A stretch of 64,000 nt of DNA. It comes from Antedon bifida. Taxonomy: Eukaryota; Echinodermata; Crinoidea; Comatulida; Antedonidae. Position 1 is the first letter of the stretch. Each line of letters opens with the position of its first letter. The stretch lies in NCBI GenBank assembly GCA_963402885.1, contig OY727100.1, forward strand, positions 14,353,395 to 14,417,394. Reading direction: 5' to 3'. The notes beneath the pieces were generated by a model, which saw only the letters and a program-made list of their open reading frames with translations, ran no database searches and was not told the DNA's origin. The translations under genes were made by a program, and so were the position numbers. Below are positions 1 to 10,386 of this stretch, piece after piece.

Positions 1-520
1 CTGTCTTTATTTGTTTTAAATGATTATCACACGCTGAAGATGGTTTTAAATATATGCATTTGTATCTGAATTTTATATAATAATAAGTTTTTAACTCAAC
101 TTTTAACTGTCTTTTTCAAATTGTATTTTTTTATAAAATTGTAAAATATTTGATCGCCTTTATTTTATATAGTATATATAATAGTGTTTTTTTAATGTTT
201 TGTATCATTTTTTTATTTTTTAAACATTTGTAATTCCATATATATTTTTTTGTAAATCAACAATTTCAGCCTTGAGGCTACATGTTTTTACTATATAAAC
301 CTGAATAAATAAATTATGTAAATGCTTTATTATTAAGATTAGATTATCAAAATGTTCATTTCAAAGATCAATTTCATATTTTTGTTTTGTATGCGATATC
401 TGCAGTTTCAGGTGTAGATATATTAACTTAGTTGTGTTTTTAGGCATCCGTATTTAATGTTCCTATGTTGAGCTATATTTGAACCATCAAAAGAAGCATG
501 CTCAAACCAGGGAGGTATGC

Positions 521-660
521 TCAGACACTTAACACTAATCATAATGCTAATCCTAACACTAATCCCAACCCTAATCATAATCTCAATCCCAACCCTAATC
601 CCAACACTAGTCCGAACACTAATCCCAACACTAATCCCAATCATAATCATAATCATAATT
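521..660 (+). repeat. Degenerate CTAATCC/CCAACA microsatellite, copy A
   Basis: Imperfect short repeats of the type AATCCCAACACT and CCTAATCATAAT fill this stretch, about 100 bp upstream of the discoidin exon. It resembles degenerate telomere-like CCCTAA sequence. The duplicate at 42,757-42,900 is shorter by a few units, as expected of a slipping repeat. Both strands are open here by chance (Leu/Pro/Ile-rich or Ile/Gly-rich translations), which I do not consider coding. Confidence 0.8.
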
Positions 661-766
661 CTAAACAGCCATGAGCTTAAGAAACACTATTACTATTATG
701 TAAATACTCCTGTCTTCATTTTGATGGTCTAAATATATGTTATGTTTGTTGTCCTTTTATTTACAG

Positions 767-1074
767 GTTTGTGTACAAATCCCCTTGGAGTAGAAGACCG
801 TAGTATCACTGATGGCCAGATATCTGCTTCAAGCACATATAGTAATTATCATGGTCATAAAGGTAGATTAAACAGGAATAGCTGCTGGGCAGCAATACAT
901 GGTAACCACCAGTGGATTCAAGTTGATCTTGGAGTTCCTACGACAGTGTCTGGTGTGGCTACACAAGGCTATGGTGGGGATGTTTATTATCCTGAATGGA
1001 TCGAAACCTACCATGTTCAGTACAGTAATGATGGAACCAATTTTGACCAAGTTAATGTTAATGGTGCTGCTATA
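767..1074 (+). CDS. Exon: discoidin (F5/8C) domain, first part, unit 1
   Basis: Acceptor TTTACAG precedes 767 and donor GTAAGT follows 1074; enters in phase 1, leaves in phase 0. The translation has the family landmarks: PLGVEDRSITDGQISASS near the start, GRLN, then HQWIQVDLG and the WIETYHVQYSNDG strand. Discoidin domains bind glycans or phospholipids through loops at one end; the loop residues are those that differ most from the duplicate exon at 42,994. The domain is completed by 1341-1479. Confidence 0.9.
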
Positions 1075-1340
1075 GTAAGTTTTTTACATTTATTATTTTA
1101 ATAAACAAAACAACTCGATAAAGAGTTTTGTGTGTAAACATACATGTTTCGGGAAGCATTTCCCATCAGTGTGAAGCTATATTGCATGGTGCTTTTATTT
1201 ACACTCACTCGCACCGGTATTTAAATGAAGTTATTCATCGTGAAATTATGTTTGGTGAAAGACCTGCAGAACAGCATAGAAATAAATAGTACTGTATATT
1301 ACAATATTTTTAATTTATAAATTTGTAATTTTGTTTTCAG

Positions 1341-1479
1341 ATTTTTACCGCAAATTCTGATACAGACACTGTCATCCGAAATATGTTTCCTACGCCAGTG
1401 GATGCTCAATACATTCGTATTCAGCCACTAACATATCATGACTGGATTACTTTGAGGATGGAAATATATGGTTGTAAAG
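1341..1479 (+). CDS. Exon: discoidin domain, C-terminal part, unit 1
   Basis: Acceptor TTGTTTTCAG before 1341 and donor GTAAAT after 1479; phase 0 in, phase 1 out, 139 nt. It contains the typical end of the fold: AQYIRIQP, then LRMEIYGC with the closing cysteine. All three discoidin C-terminal exons that are not in this duplicated segment or its copy have exactly the same length and phase, which supports the boundaries. Confidence 0.9.
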
Positions 1480-2467
1480 GTAAATACTGTACAATATATT
1501 CTCTAGTATAATCCCACCCCCATAGAACATGAAATTGAGCCGATTACGGGAAAAGCCTGATTGAGGAAAAAAATTATTGGTAAGCATTTCTTGTAAAAAC
1601 TCATCAGAACTGGCTAGAAAAAGGCCTACAGATCAAAAGTCAATACTGGGACTATACCTGGAGATATGCATGTTTGTGAAATCAGACATAAAGTAGGGGT
1701 TGGGATTAGACCAGAAGTGGGATTATAGGTACCCGATGATTTATGTAACCGTTATTATCACACACAACATGTACAAAAGATGGTTTATTGTATGTTGCTC
1801 ACTATATATACAGTAAAATAGGATCAAGCCTTCTGACACTCATCATGAGGCCTGCTTACTTTGTCATAACAAAGAACCAGAATAAAAACCACACAAACAG
1901 TAATTTGTACAATACTGTAAAAAAGTATGTTTCCATTTCGCCCTAAATTTTAGGGCTATATGAGAGCAGTAAAAATTTTAAGCTTAAAACACTGAGCGGC
2001 ATATAGTTGTTAAAGACCGTAAACGATGGTATGACCTCTATTAAAGGATTCTCTTGACCTTTGTGTCAGACAGATGATGTTTATAAATACATGATAGATC
2101 CTGTATTCATTATAATAATGATATGGAATTACAGCGTTTGGGAAGTTTATATATGAGAGTACAGTGGAAATAATGAAAGAAAAGTGGGTAAGAACTGATG
2201 AATATGCAACAAGAAACATCCTGAAAGACGCACTTTCATTGTAACGATAAGTGTACGTTCCGTGGTTAAAAGCAACATTTTTTTCTCTGCGGTTTATAAT
2301 TTGACTTTTGTATTAACGTTGTACGCTAATATTCTATGGGTTTGAACATAGCCCAAGGCTCTGACTGCTAAAAACTAATATATATACCACATATATATTA
2401 GAATAGCTTGTTGACATATAATATATATTAGAAAACAAATTTTATAAGGACTTCATTTGTGTTTCAG
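1480..2467. other. Intron, no recognised content
   Basis: Intron of 988 bp between discoidin and EGF exons. I see no exon, RNA gene or mobile element. Its duplicate at 43,710-44,692 differs at roughly eleven substitutions and one small indel, which serves as a neutral yardstick for the exons. Confidence 0.7.
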
Positions 2468-2587
2468 ATTCAGTTAATCCATGTGACTCAGATCCCTGTC
2501 AGAATTCTGGTGTGTGTAGCCCAAGAGGTGCCGAGTATTTCTGTTTGTGTAGTAGTGGGTTTGAAGGGGATAGATGTGAAACGGAAG
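2468..2587 (+). CDS. Exon: EGF-like domain, unit 1
   Basis: Acceptor GTGTTTCAG and donor GTAAGT; phase 1-1, 120 nt. Six cysteines in EGF spacing (NPCDSDPCQNSGVC, then FCLCSSGFEGDRCE). The coding sequence is identical to that of the duplicate exon at 44,693, but the donor is GT here and GC there. Confidence 0.9.
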
Positions 2588-2651
2588 GTAAGTTTTTTAA
2601 GAAGATATTCCAAGCCCATTATTTTTAATATAGAATTGCTAACACAACTGA

Positions 2652-2785
2652 CTAAAGCTCTGTCTACACTATCAAACTAGCTTGATAAAAAAAGTGTGAC
2701 GTTCCCAAATATGATAGTGCTATTCTCACATATATGGGTACATCACTTTTTTTGTCAAAGTTTAATAGTGTAGACAAGGCTTTAG
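2652..2785. mobile_element. Short MITE (family T), internally deleted
   Basis: Ends with TAAAGCTCTGTCTACACT and an inverted TAGTGTAGACAAGGCTTTA. Members of this family are nearly palindromic, about 160 bp, with an inner CCCAAATATGG and CCATATATGGGCA. The middle is missing compared with 44,878-45,039. Confidence 0.75.
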
Positions 2786-3000
2786 TATATTCAGAACACA
2801 GTCTGTTAAATAAATACCTTATGCTTTTGGAAAAGTGACATATTCAGGATTTTTTATATAAAAATTTTTACTTAAAAATAGGTAAAAATAAAGTGCTGAA
2901 ACGAAGTAATTAATTTAATCAAATACAATGACAGTTTTTAAAATTAAACAATTTTCAAAATTTATATAATTATAGTGTTATTGATTTTATATTTTTACAG

Positions 3001-3042
3001 CAGAGTCAATGAACATGGAAAAGTCAAATTCTTCATATTGTG
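3001..3042 (+). CDS. Exon: 14-codon linker, unit 1
   Basis: Acceptor TATTTTTACAG and donor GTAACA flank 42 nt in phase 1-1 (about AESMNMEKSNSSYCG with neighbouring bases). It has no domain. The acceptor is a tandem ACAGCAG, so splicing three bases further on would be in frame. Conservation in both copies and matching phases support it, but such a short exon is less certain. Confidence 0.6.
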
Positions 3043-3338
3043 GTAACATTTTTAATATATTATACTGAATAATATGTGACACGAATTGTTTAGAAATATT
3101 AATAGAATAAATAATATTTTATTATGTAAATTGTCTCCAAATCCAATCCAAAAATTGAAAAAGATAAAACATTTTTTAGTGTAGAATAATATAAAGATAA
3201 AATGGTAATTAATTGAATTTAGGTTTAAATAAGCTCAGAAATTTACAGTCATGGTTGAGTGAGAGACCCACACTGATTATTTAGAAACTAAAACTTTTCT
3301 TTTTTTACTTCATCACAACAAAATTAATTGAATTTCAG

Positions 3339-3605
3339 AATGTTACGAAATGGAAAAAGGTGAGGATTACCGAGGCTCAAGAAGCACTACGATGTATGGT
3401 ACAATGTGTCACAGATGGCCGGGATCAAGTAACCCGCATTTATTCAATCCAGAAAATTCTCCAAATGCAGGTCTGGGAGACCACAACTTTTGTCGTAACC
3501 CTGAATCAGATTATACAGTATGGTGTTATACATCTACAGATTCAGAGGTTTGGGAGTACTGTGATATTGGAACTGCAAGTGAACTGTGTCCTAGCGTTGA
3601 GGATG
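3339..3605 (+). CDS. Exon: kringle domain, unit 1
   Basis: Acceptor GAATTTCAG and donor GTATGT; phase 1-1, 89 codons, the usual size of a kringle. Landmarks are ECYEMEKGEDYRGS, then CHRWPGSSNPHLFNPE, NFCRNPES and VWCYTSTD ending in YCDI and a final cysteine: six cysteines of the triple-disulphide fold. Compared with the duplicate at 45,595 it differs at four bases, all amino-acid-changing. A MITE begins 8 bases after the exon. Confidence 0.93.
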
Positions 3606-3612
3606 GTATGTA

Positions 3613-3779
3613 TAAAGCTCTGTCTAGACTATCAAACTTTATGTGACAACAAAACGTGATGTGCCCATATATGGACATGATGATGTCATATCGCTACCAT
3701 ATTTGGGCATATCACTACCATATTTGGGCACATCACACGTTTTTTGTCAAACTTGTTTGATAGTGTAGTAAGAGCCTAA
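3613..3779. mobile_element. Short MITE (family T)
   Basis: AAAGCTCTGTCTAGACTATC at the left and an inverted GTTTGATAGTGTAGTAAGAG at the right, with CATATATGGACATGATGATG inside. It lies immediately downstream of the kringle donor and is shared by copy B at 45,869-46,033, so it predates the duplication. Confidence 0.8.
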
Positions 3780-4315
3780 TATCAATGAACTGTTCGAATA
3801 TGAGATTTCAATTGTATACATAGAGTATTATACTCTGATGTCATGGTACCGCATCACATGCTTTGTTGCCATACGACTCAAGATTGTGGTTAATACCTTC
3901 ATACATGGTCAATGCGTTCTGAAGCCATATCCAGATGTCTATTGATTTCGATACCTTTGCCTTGCCTAGTTAAATAACAAATTTAACTGAAATAGTAACA
4001 CAAAACATGCACAAAACTCGTGTGTCAGTTCTCTGATATATCGATTACAGAAGTATTATAATTGAAATTATTAACTACAGTTACAGTAGCGAAACCAATA
4101 CAAAGCTAGCTATGAATTGACGACAATCTTAGTTGCATAGCAACAATGTCATGTAATACTGTACTTAACATCAGCTTTGTTTTTACTCTATAAGATACAA
4201 AACTGTCTCATAATTGCAATTGAACATTTATCTTAATTTTCAAATTACAAGAAGGATGATGAAAAAAATGTCTATATATCTATAATGTGTCCAGTATCAG
4301 ACAAATTGTGTATTA

Positions 4316-4379
4316 CAGTGTCACATATGTATCATGTGACGTCTGTATCATATGCCGCATGTGATACATAAGTGACACT
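4316..4379. repeat. Hairpin insertion specific to copy A
   Basis: CACATATGTATCATGTG is followed about 20 bases later by its near reverse complement CATGTGATACATAAGTG. In copy B the corresponding place has only the single short sequence TTACATATGTGACACTG. Confidence 0.65.
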
Positions 4380-4514
4380 GGACTACAGAATTTGCCTATG
4401 ATATTGGACATTAATGCCATACAGTACATTGGGTGCTTTCAGTATCAAATTCATTCATTCTCTAAACTTATAATATTTACCATGCAAAGATCACTATTTT
4501 ATCTATAATACACT

Positions 4515-4663
4515 TTAAGCCTAGTCTAGACTATCAAACTGTTTTGACAAAAAAGTGTGAGTGCCCAAATATGGTAGTGTGGATATGACATCATCGTGTC
4601 CATATATAGGCACATCACATTTTGGTTGTCACATAAAGTTTGATAGTGTAGACAGAGCTTTAA
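4515..4663. mobile_element. Short MITE (family T)
   Basis: Starts TTAAGCCTAGTCTAGACT, ends AGTGTAGACAGAGCTTTAA, nearly palindromic. Shared with copy B (46,669-46,816). Confidence 0.8.
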
Positions 4664-5486
4664 TATGTTAATTTTATGTGTTTTATTCCATAATGATTAT
4701 GCAATACTTTAAGTAAGTGTTTATTATGTTACATGTACTTGTTTAAATGTTTTCCAATTTTCGGTCACCCCCCACATAATATATATGCTGTGTTTTGTGT
4801 CTTCTTATTCTCTGATAAATGTTGTATTATTCTTGTTAAGGGTAATAATTTGAAGTTTTTGTGGTATAATATATTGTTATATATGCATAACATTTTCTCT
4901 TATCCAATGGACAGACACTTATATGGTATGTTATATCAACTACGAAGAAAGTTATTTTTACATTTTTTTTTTATTAATAATGCTAATTTATGTTATTTTA
5001 ACTAATTTTGTTTTTTCCACAGTTAATCATTTTTATTGTTAATTATGTTATCACCATCATTTCATTTTTAATCATTTCTCATTTCAGCTAACAGTACTAA
5101 TATTTGGATGAAATATTTTAAATAAATTAACAAGTTGAGTTTATTACGTTGTCGTTTTTTTTTTATCTGATATAATTGTTTACATCAATTTCATCACAAT
5201 AGAGAGCTTTTGATTTGGCCTAATTAGGTCATGTTGTCAACTTATCATGTGCATATGGGGATATATGTATGCTCCCCACCTCGACACAGTTTTGGTGGTT
5301 TCTAGGTCCAGGTGATTACTGACGACACAAGGATCGGCATAACCCAGCTTATTCCTAGTTTGTCGCAAATCGTAAGCTCTCTATTGACAATAATTTCACT
5401 CTTCCCTGATCTAACCAATCATAGACACACAGCCCAGGGTGGTCTAGGGGCTATACCATATCTCAATATGAAGTCAAGGCATATTG

Positions 5487-5640
5487 ACTGCGAACTATCA
5501 AACTTTATGTGACAAAAATGTGATGCCCATATATGGACATGATGATGCCATATGAATACCATATTTGGGCATAACACTAACATATTTGGGCACATTGCAC
5601 TTTTTTTGTCAAACTAGTTTGATAATGTAGACAGAGCTTA
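5487..5640. mobile_element. Short MITE (family T), left end eroded
   Basis: CGAACTATCAAACTTTATG at the left and AATGTAGACAGAGCTTA at the right. Shared with copy B (47,642-47,770). Confidence 0.7.
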
Positions 5641-5699
5641 AGAGTTGAGTTTGAACCATGTATAATATTAAAACCCCATGCAATATTTGTTTGATATGT

Positions 5700-6064
5700 A
5701 TACAGTCAACTCCCTCAATACCAGACTCTCTGAAAACCGGAAAAATTAAGATGTTGAGAGGGTTATTAAGTTCATCTTTGAAAACACAATTTGTTTAAGA
5801 TTTGACAATTCTCATATAGGAAATATTTCCTCCAGACCACCAACAATTTTGAAATGAATTTTAACAATAATTTTAATAATGAAACTGTATTCAATACAGT
5901 ATTTGTTATTTACAGTCAAATCTCCCAAAACCACACCTTTCTTGAAGTTCAAAAGATTTGAAATGTTTTCATACTATAAAAAACACATTCAGAATACCAG
6001 ACTTTCCATAAAACTGAACATATTAGGCAAGCCAAAGGGTGTCCGGTATTGAGAGAATTGACTG
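5700..6064. mobile_element. MITE with ACAGTCAACTC ends, two adjoining parts
   Basis: TACAGTCAACTCCCTCAATACC begins the stretch and GTCCGGTATTGAGAGAATTG closes it; an internal TACAGTCAAATCTCCCAAAA suggests two overlapping or nested copies. Related elements sit at 23,712-23,907, 39,847-39,993 and in copy B at 47,830-48,207. Confidence 0.55.
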
Positions 6065-8978
6065 ATGTATCACATACAAATATTGTAGATAACTATAGAT
6101 TAGATATTCATACCAGTGCATGTACATCAAATTATCATGTTCTTCTAAGCAATAAACTCCTAATATATGCATGACATTGTATGCAGCTAGCAGAGCATTG
6201 TTGTAATTATAGACTAGCTATTAACCAATCGGATTACTTTCGGAACGTGTTGCATTGGAATATTCTCCTTTTTTTTATCATCATGACTTTATCAAAACTT
6301 TATTGAAAATATTCGTAGCATAATTAATTATGCCTGGAATAAATAGAAAATTATTTTACAAACAAACTTGGAAATAGACTCATCAACCATTGTATGATTT
6401 TTATTTTCTGTTTGTGAACATTATTTTACTCTACCGGTGGATAGAAAAGTGCAGAAAGTGTGCAAATAATAATAATAATAGTTTATTCTTATATAGCAAG
6501 CTCTCAATGCGCTGCACATTATTACCCCGATCATTTTTTGGATCAAATAGAGAAGGTTCAATTGTTAAAAATTGTTATAATAATGAATGATGATGAGGAC
6601 ATTCAACTTTAATAACCTCCGCCAATGAGTGTAGGTTTTCACCCCTAAATCAAATCGTTATTGCCATCGTAATAAACAAAAAAAGCATGTTAAGATGGAG
6701 GACGTACAACAAAGGTAAGGGTAAAGGTAAGTTAAACACACAAACTGTCTGTGTTAATTTGGTTAGAAGCCACAGGTTTTATTGATTATATTTGAATACA
6801 AAAAATGTAAAAATTTAAAAGATATAATTTGTCATAATTCAGTCAAAATGTTAAGAAAATTAAATATACATTCCTGATGGACAGAAAATATAAGAATTTG
6901 GATATAATTAAAAATTGTTTTTGCTATTTTTAATTTATTATTACTTATTTGTATTATTTTTTCATAAACTCATAAACCTTTCAGAATTCTGGTAACAACT
7001 TTTATTGACAATACTGAGAAAAATGATAAGTTCGTTTAACTACTCCAAAATCAATAGTAATAAAATTCAAGTTTTTCTAATATTGTGGTCGTCGTGAATA
7101 TTTATATCATAATGATTTTGTAGTCACGTTATATATCTAATTTATTCATATAGGTAGTTTGACTCTTTTATGCTATTATACACAATGTACATTTATGCTA
7201 CATCACATAACTTGAGTACATTTACTTGCAATTATCATGGTCCATCATAATTATAAGTAATTATAATTCAAATTTGAGCCTCAACTTATAAATAATAATA
7301 ATACAGCTATTTTAGTGAATAAATTTGCACAAGACCAGAATTTTTACAGTGGGCACCTTTTTCACTAAAGGAAGCATTTTTCATAATTAGGCTAGCTAAG
7401 CATATTTATCATACTTCTGTTGCTTGTCTTCAGTTTAAAATGGGCACTTGGGAAAGCGGAGTTTGTTGAAACCTTCAGAGCCCTCTGACTTCGGGTTTGA
7501 CTCGGCCGCTTATCTGAACCATAGAGATATTGTATTGCAATCTCTGAACATAATCCAAAAATGGATCTTTCTGTCTCAAAGCCTAACAATAGTATTAGAG
7601 ACTAATTTATTCCAAGTTTAAGACGAAGGAGCGTGCAACCCAAGCGTTATCACCTCCACCCCACCCCTTTTTTTGGTTACAGTATTTTCATTTTCACCCA
7701 CTAGTATTATTTAAATTTTAAAATATTAATATTCAGATATCTATACCGAAACCAAAATAAAAAATAAATCATTGAAAAAATTTTTATATTAATTATCTAC
7801 ACACATTAGTAAACACAGTAAACAACTTTTAATTAAGTTTGTTCAAAATTTGGTTATAGTTATAATTAATATTCAAACATTTATTACCGAAACACAATTA
7901 TATGCACATGACATAAAACAAAATCAATATTTTCTAATGCCATCATCTTTTGAATTATGTATGTATTTAGAGCATGCACAAAAAAAAATATTCATACAGA
8001 TATTAAAATTTAAGCACGATTTTAAACAATATCAGTTTTAATACGCAGATGTTGCTTGATATAGTTAAGCGTCAGCATTTTCGTATGCATAACCGAGTTG
8101 GTCGTCTTACAGAACGGTTGTGATGGCTATTCAATTTCTGAAAAGTATGTGTTAGTAAAATCACCATGGCGTTATTGCAACCTGCTTTTCGTAATGTAAG
8201 TTTTTCTAATTTATATATTTGAAAAAGTATTTTTAACATTAAATATGTGTTAAAGATGTATTGTCCAAAAAAAAAATTCCTAAACAAATTGTGGTTGAAT
8301 ATGCCATTTTAATGTCACAATAGTTATCCACTTTGACCAAAAATGGATTGAAACAAAATGTATTTATCTGAAAAAAGATAAATTAAAGCAAAAAATAGTC
8401 AAATTGGCTGCCAGCCAATGGGTTTTTGGTTAAATTTAACCATTTATTTTGTTATTTTATAGGTGAAAACATTTTTTTCCATTTTTTTTCTATGGAAGTG
8501 ATTACATTTATTAAAACTACAAAATAACCTATTCAAAGTCTGATTGAATTAATCTTCATTTTTCATGTTTTTGGGGGACAATACATCTTTAAAGGAAAGT
8601 GGGAGACTCCAAGTTTACCAGCAGAATTAAAAGCATAAATTTTGGTTAATTTTCCTGTCTATGTATTTTCATGGATAATTCATTCCAATAAAATGTTTAA
8701 AACTGATAAACTATGAACAACAGGTCCATCCCTCTAAGTTCAGACAGGACTTCTATAAAATTGAATTTATTGCGAGGACCTGATACCCATTGATCCCCTA
8801 CCCACCAAAAATTGTATTTGTAATGCCACAATATTTGAGAAAAATTTTTGTATAACCTAGTAGTCAAAAGGCATATTCGACTGGGTTGTTTTGTGCAGAT
8901 AATCAGCAGATTTAGCTCCTCAAATCCCTCGCTTTTTATGCGAAACATGTATAGCTCACTGTGAGGTTTTTTTGCGAG
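6065..8978. other. AT-rich intron, no recognised content
   Basis: Part of the large intron after the kringle exon. I find no exon with good splice signals, RNA gene or complete mobile element. An open minus-strand frame at 8697-9059 (120 codons) crosses the duplication boundary, is shortened in copy B and has no recognised motif, so I do not call it a gene. Confidence 0.6.
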
Positions 8979-10386
8979 AGTTTGCGAAACTGTGTCATAC
9001 CCAATTTGCGTCAATTTAGTAATTAATCGTTTGTATTTTATTTCAGTTTTACCTTTCATTTTATAGTACTTTAGCTATTTTTACAACAGAATCCAAGACT
9101 GCTTCGGTTCGGTGCACCCGCGTCTCGCGAAAAATAGAACGACAAAGGAGGGGTCGAAAAACCGAAAGTAAAAGGTCAACTAAATAAGCCAATAGGCTAA
9201 CACGTGGTTTGTCCATTTAAATCACAGGGTACGCTAACGGAAAATAATGACGTGATGGAAATGTTTTGAAAAGCTACCCAAGGTTATAAAATAGCAGCAG
9301 GACTAGTCCATTTGTGCATAATACAATTTAATATATAGTTTATAGGGGTGTAAAATACGGTTAAAAAGTTGGCATTTAAACCCAATTTGCGTCACAGTGT
9401 AATTTTCCTATGTTTACTTATGTGTTTTTTAATATATACCTTTGTTTTTTAAATGATAATAAACATTTTTGTTACCAAAATGTGTCTATCATTAATGTGT
9501 TTTTTTCTGTGTGTTTATTTATTAATTTAAAAAATAAATGTGAATGTGCAGGGGTGGGGAGGGGGTTGGCAAAAATACAAAGACAATGTAATCAAACAAA
9601 GTTAGGCATTAATCCATGGTTTAGGCCTAGGCCTACATGCAATGCAGGTAAAATACATACAGAGTATTATTAAAATTCCCCTCCCCCCAATATTCAAACA
9701 ATTCAATTCAAATCGCGGGGGGACACGCGCGCGGTCACGTGAATAATCCGGGGGACACAGCGCGAACTCGGGGACATGGCACAGTGCATTATATTACTTG
9801 TATATTGTGCATAAAAAAAACCTACTTCCTTGTTTGTAAACTACTATACTTCATGATTGGCTGACTGTATTTATCTCTGATTGGTTCGTATAATTTATTA
9901 TCTATTAGGGGTGCCAGTGTAAAAAAATGGCGTTGATGGCAGTATTTAATTTATAAATATAATTTATTTTTGTTTTCATGGAGGAAATTTATTTTGTCCA
10001 TGGTATTACACTAACATGGTATAGGCCTATGCCTATATAATATATATAGGGCCTATATATATAAGTATTACAGTATCATTAGCGATAAAAACTTATTCAG
10101 TACATCTTTATTATAAGCCTCAATTATTGTTGTTAATAATACAAATAATATTAGATAATTATTTTTTGGTCTATTATTAGCCTACCATTTTAATAATATA
10201 ACATGCAGTTATATTTTTTGAATATCATTATTGAATTTGCCTTTTGATATTAATAGTGAATTATAATAAAAGTAGTTGCATAGACAGACTGGTAATAAAA
10301 AAGTATACACTAGAGTTTCGCTATCGCTATCTGTTCAGAGTTCCGTGTTTTTCGTTATCAAAACTTAGGTTAACGTATTATGTTAA
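8979..10386. other. Non-duplicated intron sequence beyond copy A, with a GC-rich patch
   Basis: Sequence unique to the A side. CCCAATTTGCGTCA occurs at 9000-9013 and 9381-9394 and reappears inverted at 20,356-20,369. A short GC-rich, CpG-bearing stretch at about 9,700-9,780 stands out in the AT-rich surroundings. No gene recognised. Confidence 0.5.

Larger units (their letters stand above)
1..8978 (+). repeat. Segmental duplication copy A
   Basis: This stretch matches 42,235-51,128 almost continuously, including introns, MITEs and microsatellite. The left edge is cut by the window. On the right both copies share the text up to a GCGAG, after which A runs into unrelated sequence and B runs into a MITE within about 10 bases. 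By eye introns differ at roughly 1-1.5% of sites, so the event or last conversion was recent relative to the remaining exons. It carries the discoidin, EGF, linker and kringle exons. Confidence 0.95.

Noticed and set aside
517..732. Open frames over the CTAATCC repeat on both strands
   Set aside because: Translation of a simple repeat (Leu/Pro/Ile or Ile/Gly/Val runs), with unit number varying between copies.
8697..9059. 120-codon open frame on the minus strand
   Set aside because: It crosses the end of the duplicated segment, is shortened in copy B, has no recognisable motif and lies in an intron; most likely chance.
9690..9780. GC-rich patch as a CpG-island promoter
   Set aside because: Too short, with no coding exon nearby on either strand; kept only as a compositional note.
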